A stretch of DNA of 34,572 nt from JABCPH02 sp963524305 (GTDB lineage: Bacteria > Fusobacteriota > Fusobacteriia > Fusobacteriales > Leptotrichiaceae): the NCBI GenBank assembly GCA_963524305.1, contig CAURGH010000019.1:1-34572 (forward strand), given 5' to 3'. Shown here one piece after another: positions 25,340-33,359 of this stretch (position 1 is its first letter; each line of letters starts with the position of its first letter). Under the pieces are notes generated by a model, which saw nothing but the letters and a program-made list of their open reading frames with translations, searched no databases and was not told the origin of the DNA. Made by a program: the position numbers and the translations under genes.

Positions 25340-26050
25340 CTATATTACTAAAATTATGATTAGATTTTTTTATCAAAATAGTTTGAAAATCTAGTTTTAA
25401 AGCTAAATTATTAGAAAAATATAATAACTAACAGTTCTAAAAGAATAAAAATTAAAATAGAAATTTTTATTACCTCTTTAAAAATCAATGTTTAAAGCTA
25501 TTTTTTTAAGTTGTTTTACAAATCTCAAAATCCATGAAATAAATAAAAAAACTTTTCAAATTTATGAAAAAAAAATAAAAAGATTTCAAAATAATTATAA
25601 AAAAAATTAAATATAAACTTTTAAATAATAAAGAAAAATTTATTTTAATTTATAAAAATTCTTATATTTGCCTATTTTATTGAGTTAAATGATTTATTCT
25701 AAACATAAATAAATAAAAAGAATTCATGAAAAATTAGTTTTTAAATTCGATATAGGATTATTAAAAAAATAAAGAAAATTTATATAGCAGGTGTTATTTG
25801 AAAAAATTTCGTTATGGAATGTATATTTTTATTAGAAAATTTTGATAAACAGGACAAAAAAATTTGAATTCAAAATAATATTTGGAAAAAAATATAGTTT
25901 TTTTCAAAATTATGATAGAATATTAAAATTGTAATTATTACAAATAAGATTATAAATATTATTAAATAATAGATTTGTGAAATTTATATTAATAGTAAAG
26001 ATATAAAAAAAATATAAAAATGAAAAAAAATGAAAAAATTTCAATAAAAA
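25340..26050. other. Gene-free, extremely AT-rich stretch
   Basis: About 700 bases of almost pure A/T tracts. I see no open frame with a ribosome site, no hairpin with a GC stem and no convincing tandem repeat. It separates the aminotransferase terminator from the small-RNA gene. Confidence 0.6.
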
Positions 26051-26053
26051 GTG

Positions 26054-26082
26054 TTGACATAAAAACTGAAATGTGGTAATAT
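26054..26082 (+). promoter_or_regulatory. Strong promoter of a small RNA
   Basis: A consensus TTGACA (26054-26059), 17 bases, TAATAT (26077-26082), preceded by TGTGG. It is the best -35 match on the plus strand of the window and faces no protein gene for 340 bases. Confidence 0.8.
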
Positions 26083-26088
26083 ATATTT

Positions 26089-26160
26089 GTCTAAAAGAGA
26101 CGCCCCATCTCTACATTTAGACTTCTTTCATACAAGAAACGAGCACATGGCTCGTTTTTT
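26089..26160 (+). ncRNA. Putative small RNA (about 72 nt) with a C-rich loop
   Basis: It starts about seven bases after a consensus -10. Hairpin 1: GTCTAAA (26089-26095) pairs with TTTAGAC (26116-26122), and inside it AGAGA pairs with TCTCT, exposing the loop CGCCCCA. A single-stranded linker follows, then the terminator AACGAGC / GCTCGTT with a 5-base loop and T6 (26138-26160). No open frame of useful size lies within it. C-rich loops of this sort in other low-GC bacteria pair with G-rich ribosome sites. I do not recognise it as a known riboswitch or housekeeping RNA. Confidence 0.7.
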
Positions 26161-26176
26161 AAATAGTATTTTTTAT

Positions 26177-26240
26177 AAGTGTGAGTCTAATTTTGGTAAA
26201 ATAAAAACTGAGATTACTAAGATTCACACTTTTTTATTTT
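26177..26240 (+). terminator. Second hairpin with T run after the small RNA
   Basis: AAGTGTGAGTCT (26177-26188) pairs with AGATTCACACTT (26220-26231), 12 pairs with one wobble, around a 31-base loop that contains ATTTTGGTAAAAT. TTTTTTATTTT follows. It may back up the small RNA terminator or be part of a second RNA; no promoter of its own is evident. Confidence 0.55.
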
Positions 26241-26343
26241 AAAAATAGAAACAAGGATTTTTAAAATTTTAAGAAAAAAACTTTTAAATTAAATTTTCTT
26301 GATTTATTATTAAGAATATTTAGAAAAAGAAAAAATTAAAAGG

Positions 26344-26372
26344 TTTAGGAATGTTTAGAAATGTGATATAAT
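26344..26372 (+). promoter_or_regulatory. Promoter of the flavoprotein gene at 26423
   Basis: TTTAGG (26344-26349), 17 bases, TATAAT (26367-26372) with extended TGA. The leader is about 45 bases. Confidence 0.55.
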
Positions 26373-26422
26373 GAAAAAATGTTAATGAAATTTGAGAATA
26401 CAAAAAATAGAAAGTAGGTACA

Positions 26423-27643
26423 ATGAAAGCGGATGTAATAATAATTGGTGGTGGTGCATCAGGATTAATAGCGGCGATTACTGCTAAGAAAAATGGGAAA
26501 GATGTAATTATTTTGGAGAGAAAAGAAAGAGTATTAAAAAAGGTTTTGGTTACAGGAAATGGACGTTGTAATATGACTAATGTTAAAGCTGGTATTTCAA
26601 ATTATTTTGCGATGGGGAAAAATGTGGATTTGATTGAAAATGTGTTTGAAAAGTTTACAGTAGCTGATACTATTAATTTTTTTGAAAATGAAATTGGGTT
26701 AATTTGTAATGAGGAAACTAGAGGGAGGGTTTATCCTTTGAGTGGTCAGGCGGCATCTGTTGTTGACGGATTGAGGTTTTGCGCTGAAAAGTTGGGAATT
26801 TCTACGGTGACTGATTTTTATGTGAGAAAAATTGAAAAAAAGGATTTTAAATTCAAGGTCTATTCTGAAGATAAAAAAGTTATGGAAGGAAGTAGAGTGA
26901 TTTTAGCTACTGGTGGACAGACTTATACAGAATTGGGATCGAATGGGTCTGGATATGAATTGGCAAAAAGTTTTGGACATTCGATTACAAAGCTGGTTCC
27001 GACGATTGTTCAGTTGAAAACTAAGGATTATCAAGTTAAGGGGCTTCGGGGAATTAAACTGGATACGAAAGTAACGGCTTATGGAGATGGTAACAAAATT
27101 TGTACTTATGACGGGGAACTGTTATTTACAGAATATGGAGTTTCGGGTAATGTGATTTTTAATATTTCATTTGTGTATCCGATCCATAAAAAAGTGGAGC
27201 TTGAAATCGATTTTATGCCAAAATTTGAGTATAATGAATTGTTGGAAATTTTGAGAAAACGTAAAAATATTTTGGGAGATTTGACGATGGAACAATATTT
27301 TAATGGAATGATTAATAAAAAGTTAGGACAGTTTTTATCAAAAGCATCTGGAATTGAGAAATTGTCAAAAATGATAAATACGTTGACAGAAAAAGAATTA
27401 AGAAGTATGTGTACTGTTTTGAAAAAGTATAGAGTAGATGTGCTAGACACGAATGGTTTTAAAGCAGCTCAAGTTACGGCAGGTGGAATACCTTTGAAAG
27501 AAATTAACCCCGAAACCTTAGAATCGAAAAAAGTTAAGGGGCTATATTTTGCTGGTGAAATTTTAGATGTTTATGGTGAATGTGGTGGTTTTAATTTACA
27601 GTGGGCTTGGTCTTCAGGGCATTTAGTTGGAATGAATGTTTAA
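26423..27643 (+). CDS. HI0933/BaiN-family FAD-dependent oxidoreductase
   Basis: 406 residues. The FAD-binding GGGASGLIAAITAKKNG lies at about 8-24, followed by the family hallmark VLVTGNGRCNMTN. Near the C-terminus GGIPLKEINP, GLYFAGEILDVYGECGGFN and LQWAWSSGHLVG complete the signature. A large inserted domain lies between. Members include BaiN (bile-acid intermediate reductase) and many proteins of unknown substrate; the genomic context here offers no hint. It converges with the minus-strand gene at 27650 with only six bases between stops. Confidence 0.9.
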   Translation: MKADVIIIGGGASGLIAAITAKKNGKDVIILERKERVLKKVLVTGNGRCNMTNVKAGISNYFAMGKNVDLIENVFEKFTVADTINFFENEIGLICNEETRGRVYPLSGQAASVVDGLRFCAEKLGISTVTDFYVRKIEKKDFKFKVYSEDKKVMEGSRVILATGGQTYTELGSNGSGYELAKSFGHSITKLVPTIVQLKTKDYQVKGLRGIKLDTKVTAYGDGNKICTYDGELLFTEYGVSGNVIFNISFVYPIHKKVELEIDFMPKFEYNELLEILRKRKNILGDLTMEQYFNGMINKKLGQFLSKASGIEKLSKMINTLTEKELRSMCTVLKKYRVDVLDTNGFKAAQVTAGGIPLKEINPETLESKKVKGLYFAGEILDVYGECGGFNLQWAWSSGHLVGMNV

Positions 27644-27649
27644 TAAAAA

Positions 27650-28447
27650 TTATTTTCTTCTACAGTTATAGATTTTGATTCTAGAATATTTTCTTTTTTT
27701 GCTCAAATCAATAGATTCATCGATAGAAGAATCGTTTATATAATTAGCCATTAATCTTAATATTTTGTACATTTCAGAAAGAATCGGAAGTAAAAGTACG
27801 ATAAAAATTAATAAATATGAATTTGAAAAATAGGATAAAAGAACATTTGTTAAGTCATATCCTTTTTTCAGATTCCCTTCAAAAAACAGATTAAAAATCA
27901 CATTTCTTAAAAATAATGTTTGAACAAGAACTATTGGGAATGTCAATGATTTAACAGTTTTCAAAATTGAAAAAACTGATTTTCTTATTGTTTTTAAATT
28001 TTTTTCATTCGACATTAATCGGTTAACAATTTTTTTATTCTCATTAGGTGAAAATTTGTAAAATTCATGTTCAATTAAAATAATAATTATTAAAAATATG
28101 AATAACAAATTGTTTATAATAGTCTTTGTTTTTGTTTTTGGACCAGTCATACCAAAATCACTAATTTTTTTATTTGTGTCACGTAATTTAAAATTATTAT
28201 TCAATATTAAGGTTCCACCATCATCAAGTTTTATTATTTTTCCGTACACTTCTCCTTGAATAACACGTTTATCTTTTAATGTTATTTTCATGGTATCAGG
28301 ATCGAAACTAATGATTTTTCCTTTTATCCATACAACTTCGCCTTTATCGTTAGTGAATGAAAGATTCACTTTGTTATTATCTTCAATAACAGTATCCATA
28401 ATTTTCATATTCTTGTTTTTTGAATCTTCATGAGTAATAATTTTCAA
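27650..28447 (-). CDS. Hypothetical membrane protein with an N-terminal beta domain
   Basis: 265 residues, not recognised. The first 75 or so residues look like two short beta-barrel repeats (VVWIKGKIISFDPDTMKITL, then VIQGEVYGKIIKLDDGGTLIL). Three hydrophobic segments follow, at about 110-127, 167-190 and 203-228, before a basic tail. The start is uncertain: the frame opens with TTG at 28447 and the next ATG is at 28408, neither with a good ribosome site. AAAGAGGGA upstream (near 28478) suggests the true N-terminus may lie further up or be disturbed. It follows a frameshifted small membrane-protein gene on the same strand. Confidence 0.6.
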   Translation of the reverse strand: MKIITHEDSKNKNMKIMDTVIEDNNKVNLSFTNDKGEVVWIKGKIISFDPDTMKITLKDKRVIQGEVYGKIIKLDDGGTLILNNNFKLRDTNKKISDFGMTGPKTKTKTIINNLLFIFLIIIILIEHEFYKFSPNENKKIVNRLMSNEKNLKTIRKSVFSILKTVKSLTFPIVLVQTLFLRNVIFNLFFEGNLKKGYDLTNVLLSYFSNSYLLIFIVLLLPILSEMYKILRLMANYINDSSIDESIDLSKKRKYSRIKIYNCRRK

Positions 28448-28467
28448 ATTTTTATCAACTTTCCATT

Positions 28468-28700
28468 TTATTTTCCCTCTTTATTCGATATCTCAAGAGT
28501 GCTATTTTTCAATTCAGAAATTGAATCCATTTCAGCACCTCGAATTAAGATAGACTTATTATTCAATGTTTCTAAAGTATTTTTATAAGAATTTAAAAAG
28601 TATCCAATTCCTGCAAAAAAAATAAATATTGGAAGCAATTTTTTTAAATTAAAATTGAAATAGTAGGCATCAAAAATTTTCCTTTTAATATTTCTTTCAT
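28468..28700 (-). pseudogene. Frameshifted small membrane protein gene
   Basis: A strong AAAGGAGG precedes an ATG at 28700, but that frame stops after 18 codons (MKEILKGKFLMPTISILI). One frame over, an uninterrupted reading runs from near codon 8 (KIFDAYYFNF) through a membrane segment LLPIFIFFAGIGYFL to a soluble tail and a TAA at 28468. The 233-base span is one base short of a 78-codon gene. The break falls at AAAATTTTT. It is a single-base deletion, a sequencing error in a homopolymer, or a -1 ribosomal shift. Confidence 0.55.
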
Positions 28701-28866
28701 AAATTCCTCCTTTATTTCAAGTATTATAGCATATTTACAAGATTAATAAACAGTATTTTTTCAAGGGGAAAAGATACTGACAAAATACTGATAATTACTG
28801 GGGGAAAATCATTTGTTTGGTATAAAAAGTTATTGAAGATAATGAAGAAAATTTGAATAAAAAATT

Positions 28867-28895
28867 GTTTACAAAGAGGTATGTATGTGATATAA
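28867..28895 (+). promoter_or_regulatory. Promoter of the Lon-type protease gene
   Basis: TTTACA (28867-28872), 17 bases, TATAAT (28890-28895) with extended TGA. The start near 28902 leaves a 170-base leader before the ATG at 29072, in which I see no strong hairpin. Confidence 0.7.
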
Positions 28896-29071
28896 TAATA
28901 GAACAACAAAACATATTAAAAACAATGCAAAACAAATTAGTGATCACATAAATTCAGGGATTTAAAGATATTCTTGATAAACATTTCAAAAATAATTACA
29001 AATTTTTAATAAAGTTTTCTAAAAATCATGTTGTGAAAATAAATTCATAATTTAAAAATATAGGGGGAAAT

Positions 29072-30751
29072 ATGGCTAAAGAAGATTTAAAAAACAACGA
29101 AGAATTGAAAGGAAATATATCAAAATTAAGAATTGAAGATATTAAAAAATTGGATACAAGTGAAAGCAATAAATCTAAATTGGAAGAATATTTTGAATAT
29201 TGTTCTAATGAAGAAAATTTTGAGGAAACAGGTTTCAAAAAAATAGAAAAATGCCTTGAATTCATTAAACGTCTAGATTGGAAAAGACATCTTAAAGAAA
29301 AGAAAATTAATATCGGCGAAGTAAGAAGGATTTTAAATGAAAGACATTTTGGAATGGAAAGCATAAAAGAAACTATTTTAGAAAATTTAGCAATAAGATT
29401 TTTTATGAAGAACACTAATCAAAAAATGCCAGTTATATTATGTTTAGCAGGTCCTGCTGGAACAGGAAAAACTTCAATTGCTGAATCAATGGCTGAAGCT
29501 TTGGGAAGAAAATTTGAAAAGATTTCTTTGAGTAGTGTTACATCGACGTTTGAATTGACAGGACTTACAAAAGGATACAGTTCATCAGCTCCTGGAAGAA
29601 TTATGAAAACGTTGGCAAAATTTGGTTGTGATGATCCTTTAATTTTATTGGATGAAGTTGATAAAATTATGGAGAAAAAGACAGAAGGAGATATAGAAGC
29701 TGTTTTACTTGAAATTTTAGATCCAGATCAAAATAAGAGATTTAGGGATGAGTATTTGGAATTAGAATATGACTTGTCAAATGTGTTGTTTATAGCTACA
29801 GCAAATGATATGAGTAAAGTTTCTGAGCCTTTAAAGAGTAGAATGGAAATTATCTATTTGGATAGTTACACTTTGGAGGAAAAAGTTCAGATTGCAAAAA
29901 GATATATGGTTCCAAGTATAAATAAAAAAATAGGATCAGGATTAACTTTTGATGATGATGTTTTAAGATATATTATTGAAAATTATACTAGTGAGTCTGG
30001 TGTTAGAAAATTAAATATAATTTTGATGAAAATTTATGGGAAAATTGCTAAGAATACTTTAGAAAAAAAGAAAACTCCTGTAATAACTTTAGAAAATATT
30101 GATTCGTTTATTAGTACTAAGAAAATTCCTAAAATATCAATAAATGTGGCAACTGGTGGGTCACGAATAGGAAAAGTGATGGGAATTGCTTTATCTCCTT
30201 TTGGAGGAAGAGTTATACCTATTCAAACTGTTATTATGCCTGGAAGAGGAGAAATAATAGTAACTGGGAATATTTCACAAACTATGAAAGAAGAAATAAT
30301 GGTAGCGATAACGTACTTAAGAACAAAAAGTGCAAGATTTAATTTGAAAAATCCTAATTTTTATAGAGAAAATGATATTCATGTTCATTTAAGTGAAAAT
30401 TCTATTCAAAAAGATATTATTTCTGCTGGAATGGCTATTGCAACATCAATACTTTCTGCATTGAATAAAGTGAAAATAAGACAGGATATAGCTTTTACTG
30501 GAGAATTGAATATTTTAGGAGAAATTTTACCTGTAGGAGCAGTAAATTTAAAAATAGAAGAAGCATATAAATTTGGAATAAGAAAATTTTTTGTTCCTGA
30601 AGGTGACAGAAACAGTATCAGTTCTGTGAAGAAAGATATCTTGGATAAAGTAGAGGTAGAATTTGTGGAAAATTATGAGCAAGTTTACTCAAAATTATTT
30701 TTGATGCAAGAAGAAATAGAAGAGGATATTAATAAGATAATTTTAAATTAA
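29072..30751 (+). CDS. Lon-type (S16) AAA+ protease lacking the N domain
   Basis: 559 residues against nearly 800 for Lon. The large substrate-binding N domain is replaced by about 100 charged residues with a helical feel. The AAA+ module has Walker A GPAGTGKT (127-134), Walker B LILLDEVDK (Asp194, Glu195) and the Lon-typical LEILDPDQNKRFRDEYLE. In the C-terminal protease the Ser-Lys dyad is kept: Ser451 and Lys494, 43 residues apart as in E. coli Lon (679 and 722). The loop before the serine reads KDIISAG rather than KDGPSAG. No membrane segment is present, so it is not a LonB. GGGGGAAA precedes the ATG. Likely a specialised or adaptor-dependent Lon. Confidence 0.85.
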   Translation: MAKEDLKNNEELKGNISKLRIEDIKKLDTSESNKSKLEEYFEYCSNEENFEETGFKKIEKCLEFIKRLDWKRHLKEKKINIGEVRRILNERHFGMESIKETILENLAIRFFMKNTNQKMPVILCLAGPAGTGKTSIAESMAEALGRKFEKISLSSVTSTFELTGLTKGYSSSAPGRIMKTLAKFGCDDPLILLDEVDKIMEKKTEGDIEAVLLEILDPDQNKRFRDEYLELEYDLSNVLFIATANDMSKVSEPLKSRMEIIYLDSYTLEEKVQIAKRYMVPSINKKIGSGLTFDDDVLRYIIENYTSESGVRKLNIILMKIYGKIAKNTLEKKKTPVITLENIDSFISTKKIPKISINVATGGSRIGKVMGIALSPFGGRVIPIQTVIMPGRGEIIVTGNISQTMKEEIMVAITYLRTKSARFNLKNPNFYRENDIHVHLSENSIQKDIISAGMAIATSILSALNKVKIRQDIAFTGELNILGEILPVGAVNLKIEEAYKFGIRKFFVPEGDRNSISSVKKDILDKVEVEFVENYEQVYSKLFLMQEEIEEDINKIILN

Positions 30752-30761
30752 TAGAAAAGAC

Positions 30762-30803
30762 GGAGTAGAAATTTATTTGAATATAAATATTCTGCTCCAT
30801 TTT
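30762..30803 (+). terminator. Intrinsic terminator after the Lon-type gene
   Basis: GGAGTAGAA (30762-30770) pairs with TTCTGCTCC (30790-30798), one wobble, extended inward by A/T pairs, and followed by ATTTTT. Confidence 0.7.
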
Positions 30804-30817
30804 TAGAAAATAAAAAA

Positions 30818-30846
30818 TTGAAGTATTTTTTTTCGTATGATATAAT
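30818..30846 (+). promoter_or_regulatory. Promoter of the small membrane protein gene at 30999
   Basis: TTGAAG (30818-30823), 17 bases, TATAAT (30841-30846) with extended TGA. The leader is about 145 bases. Confidence 0.6.
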
Positions 30847-30998
30847 AAAGAAAATATTTTAAAGAGATTTAGGAAAAAGTTTTTAATTTTTACAAAGAAC
30901 AATTGTAAGTTAAAGATAATTTGATAGAAATCTTTGAGAAATTAGTTTATGGATCAAAGAATGGATGATTATAAAAAAAATTACGAGAAAGGGAAAAT

Positions 30999-31502
30999 AT
31001 GAAATCTTTTAATGAATTTATAAAAGTGAGTTTATTGGGAGCATCACTTTTAAATAAGATGTTTGGGATATTTTTAATATCAATGTTGCCTATTGTTGAG
31101 CTTCGTGGAGCGATACCTGTTGGAGTGGCGATTGGGTTGCCATGGTATTTGAATATGATTGTGTCGATTGTAGGGAATTTACTTCCTGTTCCTTTTATTC
31201 TTTTGTTTTCAGTAAAAGCGTTTGAATTTATGAAAAAACATAATATTTTAGTGAAATTTATTGAAAAAATTGAAAATCGTGCAAAAAAACGTAGTGAAGG
31301 TCTTGCAACTGGAGAATTTATTGGACTTATGTTATTCGTGGCTATTCCGTTTCCAGGGACAGGTGCTTGGACAGGTGCATTAATTGCGGCGTTGCTTCAG
31401 TTTGAGAGAAAAAGATCATTTATTTATATTACACTAGGAGTATTTATAGCTGCAGCAATTATGACAGCGGCATCTTACGGTGTGATAAGTTTGTTTAAAT
31501 AA
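30999..31502 (+). CDS. Small multidrug-export-type membrane protein (Sm_multidrug_ex/COG2426)
   Basis: 167 residues with about four hydrophobic segments. MLPIVELRGAIPVGVAIGLP and the second half's VAIPFPGTGAWTGALIAALL are the paired signature motifs of this family, which is distantly related to DedA membrane proteins. The name is historic; transport activity is poorly supported for the family. GAGAAAGGG precedes the ATG. Single gene between its own promoter and a terminator. Confidence 0.85.
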   Translation: MKSFNEFIKVSLLGASLLNKMFGIFLISMLPIVELRGAIPVGVAIGLPWYLNMIVSIVGNLLPVPFILLFSVKAFEFMKKHNILVKFIEKIENRAKKRSEGLATGEFIGLMLFVAIPFPGTGAWTGALIAALLQFERKRSFIYITLGVFIAAAIMTAASYGVISLFK

Positions 31503-31520
31503 AAGTTCAAAAAATATGGG

Positions 31521-31545
31521 AACGAGTTGCATTAACTCGTTTTTT
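31521..31545 (+). terminator. Intrinsic terminator after the Sm_multidrug_ex gene
   Basis: AACGAGTT / AACTCGTT, 8 perfect pairs with a 5-base loop, ending in T6. Confidence 0.85.
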
Positions 31546-31643
31546 ATTTGATTTATGAAGAAAATAAATCTATGATTTTTACTATATAGAAGATTTATAA
31601 AAAAATTTATGATAAATTAATTAGATAAAATGAGAGGGAAAAT

Positions 31644-33272
31644 ATGTTAAGAATAACGAATATAAAAATGCCAGTGAAACATAATATTGATGATTTAAAA
31701 GCGATTGTTTGTAAATTGTATAAGATTTCAAAGGATGAAATTTTGAATTTTGAAATTGCGGGACAAGCGATTGATGCGAGAAATAAGAATAATGTGATTT
31801 ATGTGTATTCTGTGGATGTAGAATTGGTTGACGAGAAAAAATATGAAGGTGTTAAAAATGTTAGAGAGATAGAAAAGAAAATTTATAAAACAGAAGTTTT
31901 AGAAAATATTAAGACAGAAAAACGTCCTGTTGTGATTGGAACTGGGCCTTCTGGGGTTTTTGCTGGATTGATTTTGGCGGAAGCTGGATTGAAGCCAATA
32001 ATTATTGAGCAAGGGAAAAGTGTTGATGAGAGAGAAAAAGATGTTTATGACTTTTTTAAGACTGGGAATTTGAAAAAATATTCAAATGTGCAGTTTGGAG
32101 AAGGTGGTGCTGGAACTTTTTCTGATGGGAAATTGAATACAAATACGAATAATTTTAGGATGCAGAAGGTTTATGAGGAATTTATAAAGGCTGGAGCAGA
32201 GAAAAAGATTGCGTATATGTCGAAACCGCATGTTGGGACAGATAAATTGATTGGGATTATGAGAAGGATTAGAGAGAAAATTGAAAGTTTAGGAGGAGAA
32301 TATAGATTTAGCCAAAAATTAGTTTCTGTGAAATATGAGAACGAGAAATTAACTAGTGTTAAGATTGAGGATGTTAGTGAAGAGGCTATGAAAAGAGTGG
32401 AAAATGGAGAAATTGAAAAAAATCCGAGTTATGAAATTGAAACAGATGTGGCGATTTTGGCAATTGGGCATAGTGCGAGAGATACTTTTTATATGTTGAA
32501 TGAGAAAAATATTCATATGGAAAGAAAGATTTTTTCTGTTGGTGTAAGAATTGAGCATAAACAGTCAATGATAAATTATTCTCAATATGGTAAATTTGCT
32601 GATAAATTGCCAACTGCAGAATATAAGTTAAATGCGAAGGCTAGTAATGGTAGAGGAGTTTATACATTTTGTATGTGTCCTGGAGGAGTGGTTGTTCCTG
32701 CAGCGAGTGAAATTGGAAGACTTGTGGTAAACGGGATGAGTTATTCTAAGAGGGATTTAGAAAATTCAAATTCGGCTGTTTTGGTAAATGTGTTTCCTGA
32801 GGATTTTGATGGAGAAGATGTAATGGCTGGGGTTGAGTTTCAGCGAAGATTAGAAGAGAAGGCGTTTGAACTTGGAGGAAGTGATTATAAGGCACCAATT
32901 CAATTGTTTGGAGATTATTTGCAAAATAGAGTTTCTACAAAATTAGGGAAGGTTAAGCCTAGTTATTTTAGAGGATATAGATTTGCAGATTTAAATTTAT
33001 TATTTCCAGAGTTTATAAATTTGGCTTTGAAGGAAGGAATATTAGCGATGGATAAGAAAATTAAAGGATTTGGAAATTATGATGCTGTTTTGTCAGGTGT
33101 GGAAAGCAGAAGTTCATCGCCAGTGAAAATTCCTAGAAATGATGAGTTCTTTTCAAATATTGAAGGAATTATTCCATGTGGAGAAGGTGCTGGATATGCA
33201 GGTGGGATAATGTCTGCAGCGGTTGATGGAATAAAATGTGCGGAAATGGTTATTAAATATTATAAAAAGTGA
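31644..33272 (+). CDS. COG2509-type FAD-dependent dehydrogenase
   Basis: 542 residues. After an N-terminal domain of about 90 residues comes the FAD-binding GTGPSG (99-104). YSNVQFGEGGAGTFSDGKLNT is the family's hallmark, followed by SKPHVGTDKL. A C-terminal GEGAGYAGGIMSAAVDG closes the FAD site. The role is unknown; relatives are widespread in anaerobes and are annotated as uncharacterised FAD-dependent dehydrogenases. GAGAGGGA precedes the ATG. It shares no substrate hint with the other flavoprotein at 26423. Confidence 0.88.
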   Translation: MLRITNIKMPVKHNIDDLKAIVCKLYKISKDEILNFEIAGQAIDARNKNNVIYVYSVDVELVDEKKYEGVKNVREIEKKIYKTEVLENIKTEKRPVVIGTGPSGVFAGLILAEAGLKPIIIEQGKSVDEREKDVYDFFKTGNLKKYSNVQFGEGGAGTFSDGKLNTNTNNFRMQKVYEEFIKAGAEKKIAYMSKPHVGTDKLIGIMRRIREKIESLGGEYRFSQKLVSVKYENEKLTSVKIEDVSEEAMKRVENGEIEKNPSYEIETDVAILAIGHSARDTFYMLNEKNIHMERKIFSVGVRIEHKQSMINYSQYGKFADKLPTAEYKLNAKASNGRGVYTFCMCPGGVVVPAASEIGRLVVNGMSYSKRDLENSNSAVLVNVFPEDFDGEDVMAGVEFQRRLEEKAFELGGSDYKAPIQLFGDYLQNRVSTKLGKVKPSYFRGYRFADLNLLFPEFINLALKEGILAMDKKIKGFGNYDAVLSGVESRSSSPVKIPRNDEFFSNIEGIIPCGEGAGYAGGIMSAAVDGIKCAEMVIKYYKK

Positions 33273-33289
33273 TAAAAAATAAAAAAAAT

Positions 33290-33318
33290 TTGATTTTAAT
33301 ATAAAATAGAGCTAAAAT
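33290..33318 (+). promoter_or_regulatory. Promoter of the M24 aminopeptidase gene
   Basis: TTGATT (33290-33295), 17 bases, TAAAAT (33313-33318). The leader is about 35 bases. Confidence 0.6.
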
Positions 33319-33359
33319 AGTAGATGAAATAAATCAAAATTAAGATTGGAGATAGAAAA

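Noticed and set aside
29072..30751. Loss of the catalytic lysine in the Lon-type protease (GGLK to GAVN)
   Set aside because: Alignment by spacing shows that the catalytic lysine is the second one of the E. coli GGLKEK motif; it is retained here as Lys494.
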